A stretch of 64,000 nt of DNA from Eriocheir sinensis (GCF_024679095.1 NC_066516.1:24225718-24289717); one strand, 5' to 3'; counted from the stretch's first letter, positions 37,500 to 50,048 are shown. The notes: a model not told the origin generated them from the letters alone. Numbers and translations: made by a program.

Positions 37500-38610
37500 A
37501 TGAAGGATTAACACGATAATGAAGCACTGCCTCGGAACTGTGCACTTTTTATACGGAAGCGATAAGTAAGTGAAGGAATTATTGAGCTTCGAGCACTGAC
37601 AGCAGCCCAGCCTGTCGGGGCCCGAGGGATGTGAATATACGGAGGAATGACTGTGTCGCACCTTCTGACCTTCTCTCCCGTCACTCTACTCTCGTCTACC
37701 TTTACTGTGACTGTCACCTTTCAGCTTTTTACACCTCTTTAAACTTATAAATAAAACAGAATACAATAAATAGAATAGAATGCAACAGATAAGATAATAA
37801 AGATATGCAAAGACATAATGAGACATACGTAGACATTGGTAGAGAGATGGATAGATAGATAGCTATGAAGATAATGATGTAGATATTCTAATGACCTTAT
37901 ACTTTTAAGCAAACAGGCAAAGCAGCGTCCTCCCATGAGCCAATTGTCCATCAAGCCTGCTCTGTACTACGACCAAAGAGAGACAAGATAAAAAGCAGCG
38001 CCCTGATTCTTCCTTCCCCGTCCGTCGCGCCGCCGCTGAAGCCCCTATCATCCAATCGCCAACACAGAACAACACCAACAAAACAGCCGAGAAGACCCTG
38101 AACTTTTGACACGGCCGGCAGCGCTACAATAGGTGTTGAAGCCTCGCCTAAGCTGCTCGGAGTCGGCCTTAATGAGGAGGCATCAATAAGGAAAGTTTGG
38201 GCAACGCGCGCTGTTTACCCCCGCGAGACAAAGTTGGATATTGGCCGCCTGGACTTGGCTTGAACGAACAGGATACAGCTGTGACTAACTGATTCCTTCG
38301 CTCGGGGCCTCTATATTACAAGACGAGTGTGTGTGTGTGTGGGAGGGGAGTGCCCTTATTTCACACACACATATACACAACTGACACAAACATACACCGA
38401 CTTATACTGGCACCCTCTCGTCAATGGGTGTCTGGGAACACAAACTTAAGAACATTTATATAGTGTACGTTTCCTCTGTCCTTGTGAGTGCATGAAAAAA
38501 AACACCTAATTATTTTTGTGCAGTCCCTCGAGTCAATATATCTATTAATCGACCTCATGCTATTTTCTTAAGACAGATACAGACACAAAAACACAGAAAG
38601 AAAATGACCT
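37500..38610. other. Unassigned DNA
   Basis: GATAGATAG words occur near 37848-37865. The rest is single-copy-looking with no convincing frame. Confidence 0.4.
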
Positions 38611-38615
38611 GCACG

Positions 38616-38681
<66 letters not shown>

Positions 38682-38864
38682 TTGAGATAGACAGACAGAC
38701 GCCCCGAGAGACAAACTGGTGGACGGACGGAAAGACACTGTAATTAAGAGTAAATGGAAGAGGAGGAGAAGAGGAAGAAGAAGAAGAAGAAGAAGAAGAA
38801 GAAGAAGAAGAAGAAGAAGAAGAAGAAGAAGAAGAAGAAGAAGAAGAAGAAGAAGAAGAAGAAA
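38611..38864 (+). repeat. (AC)n and long (GAA)n
   Basis: AC at 38611-38679 and about 30 GAA units at 38774-38864, in a purine-only context that extends to 38940. Confidence 0.95.
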
Positions 38865-39139
38865 GGAAGAAAGAAAGATAGATAGACAGATAGAAAGAAA
38901 AAAAGAAAAGTAAAAAAAGAGGAAGAGGAGGAGGAGGAAGCCAGTCAAGTGTGTCCTCCAGTGTTACTTCTCCTCCTCTTGAGACTCGGGGTGCCTCTTC
39001 CTTTTTTTCCTCCTCTTTTTTTTCCTCTTTCCTACTGCAGCTTTCCTTCCCTCCTCAATGGATTGCCCTCTTCCTGACCCTTACCTCTTCACTCTCAACT
39101 TCTCCTTCCCTTTTGTCTTTCCCCTTTCTCTCTTCTCCT

Positions 39140-39142
<3 letters not shown>

Positions 39143-39231
<89 letters not shown>
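39143..39231 (+). repeat. (CT)n microsatellite
   Basis: Forty-four uninterrupted units within a pyrimidine-rich stretch. Confidence 0.95.
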
Positions 39232-39233
<2 letters not shown>

Positions 39234-39570
39234 TTCGCTTCCCCTCCTGTCCTTTATATACCACCTAATCCTCCTTCTCTTCTTCCTCCTCCTCCTTATC
39301 CTCCTTCGCTTCTTCGAGACACAATGCACTTCCGAATATTTTTGACCCGATACTTCTTTTCTTCTCTTGCTGGTAATGAGCAGAGGGATCTTGGGCGAGT
39401 CTGCAGCCATCCCTCGAGTGCGTGAAATTTGCCAGACCAAAATAGAAGAATCTGCTCTTCTGTGATGCACGCAAGGACCATGTTGTAGGGCGGTTAGCTA
39501 TAGTTTCGTGATATTCCTGCTCTGCGAAGTTATAATGGGCCCAACACAAACCACGAACTCGACTCGATCT

Positions 39571-39930
39571 GGGAAGGCGGTGGTCGAGTGGTCAAAGTGC
39601 TGGCGTGGTGAGGCAGTGGACCAAGGTTCGAGTCCCACCGAAACACGCTGATTTTTTGAGCCATCGCCAAGTGGTATGCTGCCCAGATCTTCAATCAACC
39701 CTAGCTTCAGCGACTTCTTTCAGTTGCAGCATCGGGGGGCAGCATGGGCCATACAAGTCATATATCACAGCAACCACTAACCGGTCTCTTGCAGACTCTT
39801 TACGTTCTTATGTTCTTACAAATAGAATTCGCCTGCGCCACTAACGGGCTGGAGTTCCCCGAGAAGCCCCTCAGGACAGGCTACCAGCACTATAGACAGC
39901 ACCTAAAAAAATAAAAAAAAATAAAAAAGG
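39571..39930 (+). mobile_element. tRNA-derived SINE, family C, near full length
   Basis: The 5' head carries a Pol III A box, TGGTCGAGTGG (39581-39591), and a perfect B box, GGTTCGAGTCC (39625-39635). Their spacing fits a tRNA-derived promoter. The flanks do not form a 7 bp acceptor stem, so it is not a functional tRNA. A tRNA-unrelated body follows. The last part (about 39830-39900, with CGCCACTAACGGGCTGG and a CTATAGAC motif) recurs at 30.3 kb and, reversed, at 43.9 kb. The element ends in an A-rich tail with TAAAAAA units. Length is about 350 bp. It would be mobilised by a LINE partner, which is not identified here. Confidence 0.75.
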
Positions 39931-40256
39931 CGTCGATCGGTGGTATTAAAACTTTCCAGTCGAGAAGCTACTGAGTCCTTTTCCCCAGTCCCCGACGTTC
40001 CTCAGCCAGCCCGTTCTTCCGGCCCCAACCACCGCCCAAAAACGCCAACTAACTTTTTTGCCTAAGAAATGTGTTTCCTACTGACAGGGACGAAGTGTGA
40101 TGTGTTCCTCCTCGACGGATTTCCCTTGGGCCTTGTAAATCCGTGCCGCGGCTGATGAGGAGGCGAGGCAGGTGCCGGCGGGCACCACGTACCGCCACGC
40201 CATCACCTGGGCCGGACACCTCCACCACCACCACCACCTCCCTGGGGACGATGGCC

Positions 40257-40517
<261 letters not shown>

Positions 40518-40520
<3 letters not shown>

Positions 40521-42400
40521 AGGCCATGAACAGGGCAGCGGAGGCAAAAACGATCTTCAGGACCCTCGTCACGTTCTAACACAAGACAGTTCAGCCATCA
40601 TTAAGGTTTCCACGTGACTCTAATTACTCAAACTCTCGCCCTGATGATAGCCAGCAAACTGTATTTGAAAGTCTTCCTCGATAACCTTGCAAGGTTTCTG
40701 TGCAGTAATCCATCGCCAGACAGCTGCGCCGGGCCACGCCGCGCCTCAGACATGAATGCCCCTCAGCAGTGCCCGAGCCTCCACTATGGATTATGACAAG
40801 CATAAAGCTCCTTCATGAGTCATTAATCTTGGCCGCAGAGGGCGTGACAGTTTGTGGCTGACGGCGCGGCGTGAGGGGCGCGTCTAAACACCGGCGGTAC
40901 ACGGGAGGGGCGAGGTGAGGCTGGGGGACGCCCTTCACGCTTAAATTAGGATCGCTTCCGTGAAATCACCGCACAATGTCATTCCAGATTTCCTTGAAAA
41001 GTCTTCGAGAAGCTCGACCCAGACATAAAATATTATCGTATTATTGACCCCGGAGCGACCCGCAACCAGCGGCCAACGGCAACAGGAAGCCCTTGACGGC
41101 TCACTGTCGAACGCGTGGCGAGAGCCACTCCCCTGTCATTACAATTTAATTACCTATGAACAAAAAAAAAAAAAAAAAAAAAAAAGGAAAAGGATAGATA
41201 TCTAAAATCAAAACCTAATAAAAAAAAATACAAAAGTTATAAAAATCATAAAATAATGATGTTTACAGTTTTTTTCCTTTCCGACAAATGCTCATGATAT
41301 GCAATTATATTTTCACAGTGGTTTCTCCCGGGACAAGGCAACACACAGCAAGGATAAACAACGAATCAGCCAGCGCGGAGGAAAATCCTCCTCTGTTTTT
41401 AGATTCCAAGATACTCGCTCATATTTTAAGAGAATAATAACTTTCTACGGCACGCACGACAAGCTTCTGTCAAAAATGCCGCATTTTATGAATTTCTTCC
41501 GTAGACTTTGTTCCCGCGAAGAAGGTGGCCGGGACGGGGCGGGGCGGGGCCTCGGGAGCCTTGTTGTTAGCGAATCATTACGGCACGCCCGTCAAATCTC
41601 AGCCGTCCTTGACCCCCAAGCCCGAAGGCCGAAGTCCGCAGCCCTGCCCGCCCATACCCCCCGGACACTACTGGCCAAGCAAGCCCTTGTTAGCTAGCAT
41701 CTTTACGAGGCAAGTCAGGGAGAAGGTGGGAAGGGAAAAGGATAGTTTTCTTACATAATCAAGAAAAGAAAACCTTCACCACCTGGCCGACAAAACCCTT
41801 GACGCAGCAGCTTGTTCAGGGGTTAGGCAGGGTCGGCCAAGCCACGCCTTTCCCTGGACGGACCCAAGACTAACGAAACGACATTCGCCTAAGGCCTGGG
41901 AGAGTGGAGACGTGCGTGGCGACGAGACGGGCGGAGGGAAGGCTCGGGATTGTAAGAAAGTTGTGACCCAAGCAACCCTATTCATGACTAAGCCACTGCA
42001 TCACGGGGGAAGGGGGTGAGAACCTGGAGAGGGACTCGAAGCTGGATGCTCAAAGTGGGCGTGAGAGGAGCCGGGGAGGGCAGCCGCTGCCCCGCCCCGC
42101 CGCCGCACCATGGCACGGCTCCAACTCCCTCCCCGCAGAAAGGACTCCTCCCTCTCTCCCTCCTCGAAAAGATAACGAAATGAGGCCGACGTTCCGCCAC
42201 ACAAACATGTCTCGCCCGCCGCCTGAGTGTGCCTCCCGCGTGCTTCATTATTTTGCTTCCTCCTTCCCTGCCTGAGCGTGGCGGCGGCGCGGACACCACC
42301 CACCACGCCCCGCCGCCGCCGCCTCGCCTGGCCTGCGACGTGGCGGAAAAGATTGTCTCTCAGGAAGAAATGAACCAAGCTATCCAACAGACCTAAGTTT

Positions 42401-42404
<4 letters not shown>
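40518..42404. other. Unassigned DNA, GC-rich around 41.5-42.3 kb
   Basis: Minus-strand frames at 41988-42387 overlap each other in two phases and look compositional. No motif was recognised. Confidence 0.4.
41162..41186 (+). repeat. Poly(A) run
   Basis: Twenty-five A in AT-rich flanks. It could be a retroposon tail, but no body was recognised upstream. Confidence 0.85.

Positions 42405-42485
<81 letters not shown>
42405..42485 (+). repeat. (CT)n microsatellite
   Basis: About 40 uninterrupted units. Confidence 0.95.
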
Positions 42486-42491
<6 letters not shown>

Positions 42492-43689
42492 AAAGGTTAT
42501 GAGGATGAATAAAATAAAAGGAAGGGAAAGCCGCAAGAACACATAAGTATGAAACAAAGTCAAGGCGGTACAGAGTTTAGCTAAGCACTACTTCCTCCCC
42601 CTCAGCAACACATAAGCATCAGCTGAGCAACAAATAACAACCCAAAACAGTTAATTGGAAGCAGCACACCGAGCCCCTGAAAAGACGGCACGAAGACGAG
42701 GTTATAACGAGCAGCGAGAGTGATGTGGGCACGACACGCCACGCACGACCGCTGCTGATTCACCGGCGACACGCGAGACAGACGAGGAGGGGCGGCGGGC
42801 ATCTACACCGACCCTCGCAAGGCACCTCATTCTGTTTGGTCTCTTGTACACCAGCATTATTTTAAGTTTTCTTGCAGGGACTTATTGTCGCGCCTATGGA
42901 TAAATGATAAGATGATGTAAGAAAATGTAATAATGCAAGGATAGTAAGGATAATACAGGGAAATGTAAGGTCAACGTAAGGCAATGTAATGTATTAATCT
43001 AAAAGTAATAAGAGTACTCGGGTAGTGAAAACGATTGAAGGAGCGAAGCGGTGTGCTCCTGGTGAAACATTTCCAAGCCTCCTAACAGCAGTATGAGCTG
43101 CGAGCATCCGTCCGTCTGTTATTTGGTAACATATTTGCAAAGAAGCGACGACCCAAATAGTTACCAGTTACTACCCAGCACTAGGAAGAATTGGGTCTTA
43201 TCCTGTGACATAATAAGAGAGTTTATGCTATTCCGACAGCCACATCAAGAGAACGAGACAGCGAATGTCAGGTAAAGGTCAGGTTACGTAAAGCAAGGGA
43301 AGGTACATGGCAAGGGGCAACCTGAAGCTGGGAAAGGTAGGTAGGCAAGGTGTAATGAGCCAGAGAAAAGTGACTTAATATTTTCACTTTTCGAACAACA
43401 CTTAAGACACAAGAAAGTGAACCATATAATAAAAGTTTTTGAAGGAGAAGTTTTGAAGACCCACGCCAAAGGAGACAAGAAAGAAAGCGGAGCGAGAAGG
43501 CCGCTGCCAAGACTACGTCCCCGACCCTGAACTTAACATCCAACACACAAAGACACGGACCGCGCCCTTCACTGCCTGACATTACAAATCCTGAAGTGCT
43601 TCTAGGGTCAAGCCTCGTCTTTTCAGTTATTCTTATTGCTTTTATGGACTACAACAAATCACAATCCGCTGTTGTGTAATTCGTATTAT

Positions 43690-43845
43690 GTGATCTGTTA
43701 AGTATCTATCCACGTATCTATCATTTTATCGAATTTTATGGTCAGTTAACTGTATCTCCACCTATCTATTCATCTATCGTGTTTTATGGTCCGTTAACTA
43801 TCTATCTATCTGATCTGTCTATCTATCTATTTGTCTATCAGCACC
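43690..43845 (+). repeat. (TATC)n with a small tandem duplication
   Basis: TATC units are interspersed with two copies of a TTTTATGGTCAGTTAACT or TTTTATGGTCCGTTAACT segment about 50 bases apart. Confidence 0.65.
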
Positions 43846-43902
43846 CCTTGATCCACACGTCACAATAAGGATGGCAGCTCATCTCCCTCCAACCCTCTCA
43901 AG

Positions 43903-44036
43903 ACCTTTTTTTTTTTTTTTTTTTTTTTATTTTTTACGTGCCAGTCTATAGCGCCGGTAGGCTTGCTTGAGGGGCCTGGATGGTGTTCGGCCCCAGCCCG
44001 TCATGGCGCAGGCAAGTGTTTATAGTGGCGCCATCG
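43903..44036 (-). mobile_element. SINE family C, 3' tail fragment, reversed
   Basis: A run of about 27 T is followed by ACGTGCCAGTCTATAGCGCC, GGTAGGCTTGCTTGAGGGGC, CCAGCCCGTCATGGCGC and AGTGGCGCCAT. The reverse complement of this matches the 3' half and A tail of the SINE copies at 30.1 and 39.6 kb. The tRNA-like head is absent, as in a typical fragment. A family A element starts about 18 bases downstream. Confidence 0.7.
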
Positions 44037-44053
44037 CTCATCTTGTGTTATTT

Positions 44054-44276
44054 GGGCCCATTTTCTCAAGCATTTCGGGGCTTACACGCCCACATTAGAT
44101 AAGGCTTTCGTAAAGGTTTTGGGTATTTTCATGGATAGTTATAAGAGCCTTGTGATAGTTTGGCAAGACTTCTGCACCATGAACGTAAAGAGCACTCACG
44201 AGAACCCGACTAATCTCCTTTGTGGCCTTAAGAAAAATTTGTTGCGAGAGCTGAAAGCGTCTGGGAATACGGCCCC
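44054..44276 (+). mobile_element. Family A inverted-repeat element (MITE-like), full copy
   Basis: The element runs from GGGCCCATTTTCTCAAGC to GGGAATACGGCCCC. The reverse complement of the right end, GGGGCCGTATTCCCAGACGC, mirrors the left end (GGGCC-N2-ATTCYCA-N5-TTTCGG), giving imperfect terminal inverted repeats of about 25 bp. Internal landmarks are GATAAGGCTTTCGTAAAGG, ACTTCTGCACCATGAACG and CCGACTAATCTCC. Length is about 223 bp and there is no transposase. The short open frame inside it is a by-product of the repeat. No clear target-site duplication was seen. Confidence 0.75.
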
Positions 44277-44538
44277 ATCCTTAGAGGTAAGAAGCGTTAT
44301 GGTGACACCGGCGACACCATCCACTGTCTGCCAGCCTTGACCCGCGCCGGCGCCGACAAAGCGTTCTGAATGTACGGCAAGCAAGGCCCGCCAGTGTGCC
44401 GCCACGACTGCTGGGCCTGCCAAGACCGATTGCGGGGTACCGAGGGGAAGTTGGGAAGTTTCGTTTAGTCGGCGCAACATCTGTGGTTATATGCCGGTAC
44501 CGAGGGGAAAACGAGACGAAAAATTGAAAAAAAAACCA

Positions 44539-44795
44539 CCTTTCTTCAGGCCACTCTTATATATTACTTAACGGGCTTTTTATTGTTGTTATTTTGCCCT
44601 CTAGCTGCTTCCTTTGCTTATAAAAAAAGTAAATAAAAAAACACCTTTCTTCTGGACACTCTTATCTATTCTCTTTTATAGGAACAGTATTTAGCGGGCT
44701 TTTTATTATTGTTGTTATTTTGCCCTCTAGCCGCTTCCGTTGCTTATAAAAAAAAGTAAATAAATAAAAAAAACGCCTTTCTCAAATCTGGTGGC
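44539..44795 (-). mobile_element. Family B fragments in tandem duplication
   Basis: CCTTTCTTC starts at 44539 and 44644, with a partial third start at 44776. Each of the two full units contains GCGGGCTTTTTATT or ACGGGCTTTTTATT and TTTTGCCCTCTAG plus a CGCTTCC or TGCTTCC core. Periods are about 105 and 132 bp, differing by an insertion before the GGGC core. These are reversed family B cores amplified locally. Confidence 0.65.
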
Positions 44796-44902
44796 CATTT
44801 TTCACGTGCAAATCGGATCAGCACCACAATGAATGATGCTCTCAGACCTCATCAACGTTCCCCCCATTCCTCTCTTCCTTCACACCCTCCACCACCACCA
44901 AC

Positions 44903-45086
44903 GTTGCCAGATTGTCGTACTCTGCCTCATATTTGCCAATTTCCGACCCAAAAACTGATTTCATCACCCAAATAACTGCCTTCATATATGGCTATCGTTT
45001 AAATGGTTAATGATTGGTGCTTCTTGGCAACAGTTATGGGACAGAAACCGGTAAATACGCGGCTCTGAGTACGATAATCTGGCAAC
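44903..45086 (-). mobile_element. Family E palindromic-end element (MITE-like), 184 bp
   Basis: It carries the same terminal repeat (GTTGCCAGATTGTCGTACTC) and the reverse complement of the interior at 21.2 kb. It differs mainly by 21 extra bases near the middle of the T-rich side. The two copies are otherwise very similar, suggesting fairly recent spread. Confidence 0.8.
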
Positions 45087-45528
45087 GGTGTCACTAACCC
45101 TTCCTCCAATCACTGCTTCCCCCTACGAAAAATACTCTCAAACCCCCAGCACCCCTCCCCTCCCCCTCACTCCTCCCTTACCTCACCCCCCCACTAACGA
45201 ACCCTATCTGCCTTCACTCCCTCACTACTCCTCTTTACCACTCCCCCCCTCCCCCCCAGGCAAAGTGAAGCGTATCAGAGTGGTTAGGTTCCGAAAAACA
45301 ATATTCAAGGTCGATTGTCTCACCTTAAAGGAAAGAGCCGCCGGCGGGGAGTTTTAATTTCCAGACCTTTGACCTCCCTCCCTCCAGCGGGGCGGAGAAG
45401 CAAAAATGAGGCGCCGGGGGGGAAAAAAATACTAACTCGATACAAAAGGTTCACAGTTCATTATTTCTGATGGATGAATACAAAGCTAAATTCAATTATT
45501 TCGGCCCCGGTCCTGCCCGCTTCCCAAA

Positions 45529-46193
<665 letters not shown>

Positions 46194-46614
46194 TCCATAA
46201 ATCACTCCAACTCAAAAAAATTCCTCCTCTCCTTATCTCTCTTATTCCATCCATCCCTCCAACCATTAGTACTTTCTCCTCTCTTTCTTCTTCCACTTCC
46301 ACTCCCCCCCGCCCCCACCCCGCCACACTTTCCCCAACAGCGCATCCCGTCTTCCTCACTCCAATGCACACTTTCATTCTTCCCCTGTCACCCTATTTAC
46401 ACATGTGCTTCTTTTTCCTTATCCCCCTGTACACTTTCCTCCTTCCCCTACCGCCCTCCCCTTCACCCTGCCTATATATGCCTCCCAGTACCATACCACC
46501 CTTCCACGTAAACACCCTACCACACATCCCTTCCAGCACAACACCCCTGCCACTCTGTCCTTCCAATTCACACTACATAACCAACTCTCTTTATCACCCT
46601 ACCTCTTCCCCTTC

Positions 46615-46740
46615 TCCCTGTCACCCTGTCCTTCCTTCACCCTACATGTCTCTCTTTCACCCTCCTTCTCACCTCCTTCCTGTCACCCTGTCCTTCCTTC
46701 ACTCTACACGTCTCTATCCCACTCCCTTCCTCCCCCTTCC
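46615..46740 (+). repeat. Tandem repeat, 62 bp, two units
   Basis: CCTGTCACCCTGTCCTTCCT occurs at 46617 and 46679, each followed by TTCACCCTACATGTCTCT or a close match. Related CACCCT pieces extend upstream to about 46390. Confidence 0.65.
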
Positions 46741-47323
46741 CCCTCCCCCTAAGCAGCAGCAGCAGCCAGCCAGCCAGCCGTGGAGGTCCTCACAGACACA
46801 TCATTGAGGCAGAATGGCCCCATCCAGCCTCCGCCTCGCCTTCTGATTGAGGGGGATTCAGTATTTTGTCCTCTTGTTCGGCTTAATCAAGGCCCTATGG
46901 CGGCCTAGTCTGGCGGGTCCCTACGTCAGGTGACTGGCAGGTAGACGGCGCGTTACGGGGGTATTGGAGGGAGATGGGGAGAGGGAGAGAGGGGAGAGTA
47001 AAGGCCCTAAGAAAATGAGGCTAGGAAATGCGAGGCCGGAGATGCGAAGGAGAGGCTTAAGAGCGTCGGGTGAGCAGAGGAGATGGGAGGGAGAGTAGAG
47101 AGAGGAGGGAAGGGAGAGGGAAAGGAAAGGTGGAGGGAGGACGTGAGGGGCGGAGAGAGACGTCGATAAGGGAGAAGGAAAAGTAGGAGGAGATAAGGTG
47201 GCGTCCGCTGATAAGGCCCGGGAGGACATTGGCAAAAAATTGAAGGACTGGAGGCGGCGTGAGATGATAAGCCAGGAACAGGAGATAGGCGTACAGCATG
47301 GGGAGGGGGGGAGAGAGAGAAAA

Positions 47324-47400
47324 AGAAGAAGAAGAAGAAGAAGAAGAAGAAGAAGAAGAAGAAGAAGAAGAAGAAGAAGAAGAGGAGGAGGAGGAGGAGA
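47324..47400 (+). repeat. (GAA)n(GAG)n microsatellite
   Basis: About 19 GAA units followed by GGA units within a purine-rich block that begins near 46970. Confidence 0.9.
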
Positions 47401-47856
47401 AGCAGGAGCATGTTGTTGGTTTCCCAGGTAGCCTCATCCTCCTCTCTTCTTCCGTAATAACGTTTCCCGGAGCGAGCGAGGGCATGAGTCTTGCATGAGC
47501 CTCGCAGCGCCTGGCCGGGGGTGGGACGGGGGCAGGGGACGAGAGGGAAGGAGGGAAGCGTGCAGGGCCGAGTGAGTGAGTGGGCCACCCGTGCTGTTGC
47601 AGAATGAGCACCTCCCCACCAGCTACTCGGCCCCTCGGCAATAGTTAGGTTAGGTTAAGTTACACTAACTCGGCAAATTCCCCTGAGTGGGGTCTGAGTC
47701 TTACATAAACTACACAAACTACCGAGCTACACGCTTTAGCCACGCCAGGAGGAGGCTGGTGCACGCAGGGCCGGGAACACTGCATACCGTGACCTGCCTT
47801 ACTTCCCTGCTGCCGTCACGTCCTCCCCTCATACCCTACCCATACCCTGCCACCTT

Positions 47857-47995
47857 TTTTTTTATTACAGTAAAGGAAGCAACTCAAAGGCACAAATTAA
47901 TGAAAAAAAAGCCCGTAAGCACTGATCCTTTAAAAGAAAGTAGAGGAGTATCCAATAGAGGTCAGTTTTGGATGGAGAGGTCAATTTCGGATTAC
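47857..47995 (+). mobile_element. Family B dispersed repeat
   Basis: A T run leads into ATTACAGTAAAGGAAGCAAC, TCAAAGGCAC, AAAGCCCG and two GAGGTCA-type motifs, with TGGATGGAGAGGTCAATTTC at the end. The 3' motif is partly duplicated. Confidence 0.65.
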
Positions 47996-48189
47996 CTCCC
48001 TTGCACCCAGCTCAGACCTGCCTTCCTGACCCTGACCTCCTTCCTTTCCCTGCCAGGAGTTTGCCGACACCCAGCGCACAGCCACGACCATGCCTTCCTA
48101 CCCTACCCCCTGCCTTCCTACCCTACCCCCTCCTTGCCGTGACCACTCTTTCCCTGCCGTGACCTTCCCCAAAACGATAAGGCCTTAAG

Positions 48190-48400
48190 CCCGCATTCTT
48201 AAACGTTTCGGCACTTCAGTTCGCCTGTTTGAAAAGCCTCTCGTGGAAACTGCTGGGCTTTCATGGACTGTCTTGAGATTCCATTGATTGTGTTACACGA
48301 CCTCTGCACCCTGAATCGGAAAATGACACATGAAAACCCGGTTAATATTCTCAGCGGCCTTGGAAAATAGTCATAATGGAAGCCCGATACGTTTAATTAA
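48190..48400 (+). mobile_element. Family A element, diverged
   Basis: It begins CGCATTCTTAAACGTTTCGGC and keeps a run of landmarks, including TCGTGGAAACTG, CCTCTGCACCCTGAA, GAAAACCCGGTTAAT and GGCCTTGGAAA. The right end is blurred. Confidence 0.6.
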
Positions 48401-48890
48401 AAATATGGACCTTGCTGTCGTCCCTGTCGCCTCTGACCTGATTCTTTGCTCAGACTTCCTGCGCCAACGCGACAGTATCACCCACCCTACTGTCCCCTCA
48501 AACCACCCGATCATTGTCCTCTTTCCAGCCTGCCCTGGCCGCCACCCGCCACCTCAACCCCCCTACCCCCCGTTCCCCGAGTCTCCCCCCTCACCTCAGG
48601 ACCTCCCCTCTGCAGGAATGAACGCGTACAAAGGCAGAAATTCACTATGCGGAGGTCCATGTAATTCCCGCATAAGCGTCCATGTTAGGCACGCACCTTC
48701 ATGTCGGTCTCGCATATCTCCGCCGTCTGTATGTAAATATAGACTGTTATCTTCACGAGACTGCCGAGTAGCCTGCTGCGGAGGCGTCACAGACAGATAC
48801 ATACATAGACATTTTATTATGTTACGGTGCATGTGTCTTTTAAAGTGTAGCAATTAATAAAGTAACATACTATGATTACTGCAGTATGAT

Positions 48891-49114
48891 CAACCCGGTA
48901 GCAGCGACGGACCAAATTTGTGGCTTTACCGTGTACCAGCGACAGGCTAAATTTTTCCCATGATATAAACCCCCATAATAGATGATGCATAAACTGATCA
49001 CAAATGCGTTGATAGGTATATATTATGAAATGGTTTGCGTGAGAGATGATTTTTTCTCATCAATTCGCTTAGAGGGGCCTTTAACAAACATGATCCCCGC
49101 AGCTACCGGGTTAA
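48891..49114. mobile_element. Family F element with CCCGGTAGC inverted ends
   Basis: The left end is CAACCCGGTAGCAGCGACGG and the right end, reversed, is TTAACCCGGTAGCTGCGGGG. The terminal repeats match at about 15 of 18 positions. The left half holds a short internal direct repeat (AGCGACGGACCAAATTT and AGCGACAGGCTAAATTT). The interior is AT-rich and non-coding. It is 224 bp long, and only one copy was seen in this window. Confidence 0.65.
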
Positions 49115-49567
49115 AGTGTAGGATCAATGACTCAAACTGAAGGTGGAGAGCTCTGGCGTGACGTGACGGGGACAGGCTGGGCAGCACCACTCCATTCAGA
49201 ACTCCCGAGGCACTGCAGAGGCCGTATTAATAGACTTTGAGAGTGAAGTTTAGCCTTGAAAGGAGAGATTCCATCTAAGTTTCCTTCCAACTTCCAGAAA
49301 TCGAGTTTACTTCTAGGATTCATTATTAAAAGCCGCCAAAAATGTAGAAGTCCTCGGGAGGTACTTGTATAGCCTGAAAATCTGGGTGGGTTGGTTTATG
49401 TCCAGTATATTGTCGAAAAATAGGGACAACTTATATCATTTTCAATTCTCAAGTTTGTATGCTCGAAAATAACTTGATTAATGCCAAAATCTCTTAAATC
49501 ATATATTTGTTACATACCCTACATTTAAGGGTATATAATCTTAAACAACAAAGCTGCTGCATGGAAA

Positions 49568-49680
49568 AAGTAATGCAATTGGCTCCACCTCCTAGGAAGT
49601 AATGCAATAACCACTACTACAAAAAAAATGAAGAGCTTTTAGTACCCCTTGTGGCAGGAAATCTAGAGGTGTATATAAGG
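49568..49680 (+). promoter_or_regulatory. Possible TATA-type promoter
   Basis: TATATAAG lies at 49672-49679. About 100 bases upstream AAGTAATGCAAT occurs twice (49568 and 49597). No initiator, transcript or gene can be shown, and the next features downstream are a family B repeat and a LINE fragment. It could be a chance match in AT-rich DNA. Confidence 0.2.
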
Positions 49681-49734
49681 TTACTGGAGGGGAGCAGCAC
49701 TGCCTCGCTCCTCATCTCCCAAAGGATTATATAT

Positions 49735-49842
49735 TTTTTTTTTTACAACAAAGGAGGCAGCTCAAGGGCAACAAAAAAAGAAAACAATAATAAAAAAAAA
49801 GCCCGCTACTCGCTGCTCCTAAAGTAAAGCAAAAGAGGTGGC
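49735..49842 (+). mobile_element. Family B dispersed repeat abutting a LINE end
   Basis: A T run, ACAACAAAGGAGGCAGCTCA, AAAGCCCGCTACTCGCTGC and AAAGAGGTGGC follow in the family order. A direct repeat, GGCACACATCCATA, flanks the junction with the LINE C-terminal fragment (about 49840-49870). It may be a small junction duplication. Confidence 0.7.
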
Positions 49843-50048
49843 ACACATCCATACTGGCACACATCCATAAATACCAAACATATCACACTAACACTGACGC
49901 ACACAAGCACTCATACTTTCCACGCACCATACGTGACTGGAACAGCCTCCCTCAACAGATTTTAGACTGCGGTACAACAGACTCACTCAGAAAACAAACA
50001 CGCACTCACTTGTCACCACAACACACCAACACTAACAATTACACTTGA
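49843..50048 (+). pseudogene. LINE ORF2 C-terminal end (truncated)
   Basis: The frame through 49902 reads HKHSYFPRTIRDWNSLPQQI, then LDCGTTDSLRK, and stops with TGA at 50046-50048. F-F/Y-P-R-T-I-x-D/L-W-N-S-L-P followed by a short S-L-x-x-F-K-like tail is the standard C-terminus of many non-LTR retrotransposon proteins. This is the true 3' end of such an ORF with its own stop. Upstream, in frame, HKYQTYHTNTDA occupies the position of the linker before that motif. The frame is cut at about 49843 by a copy of dispersed family B, and no reverse transcriptase core is present. It could come from the same element type as the fragment at 26.2 kb, but the two pieces do not overlap, so this cannot be tested here. 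The DNA after the stop is presumably 3' untranslated LINE sequence of unknown length. Confidence 0.85.

Noticed and set aside
36842..37545. Overlapping frames of 101-183 residues on both strands
   Set aside because: They overlap one another and the family A element, with no conserved protein motif.
38719..38913. An arginine-rich protein
   Set aside because: Translated GAA microsatellite.
39571..39645. A tRNA gene, because of perfect A and B boxes
   Set aside because: No acceptor stem can be formed, and the head continues into a SINE body found elsewhere.
44119..44340. A short protein starting near CTMNVKSTHENPTNLL that recurs at 36.8-37.4 kb
   Set aside because: Both peptides are read from copies of the family A repeat. 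The similarity is at DNA level and frames are not preserved in other copies.
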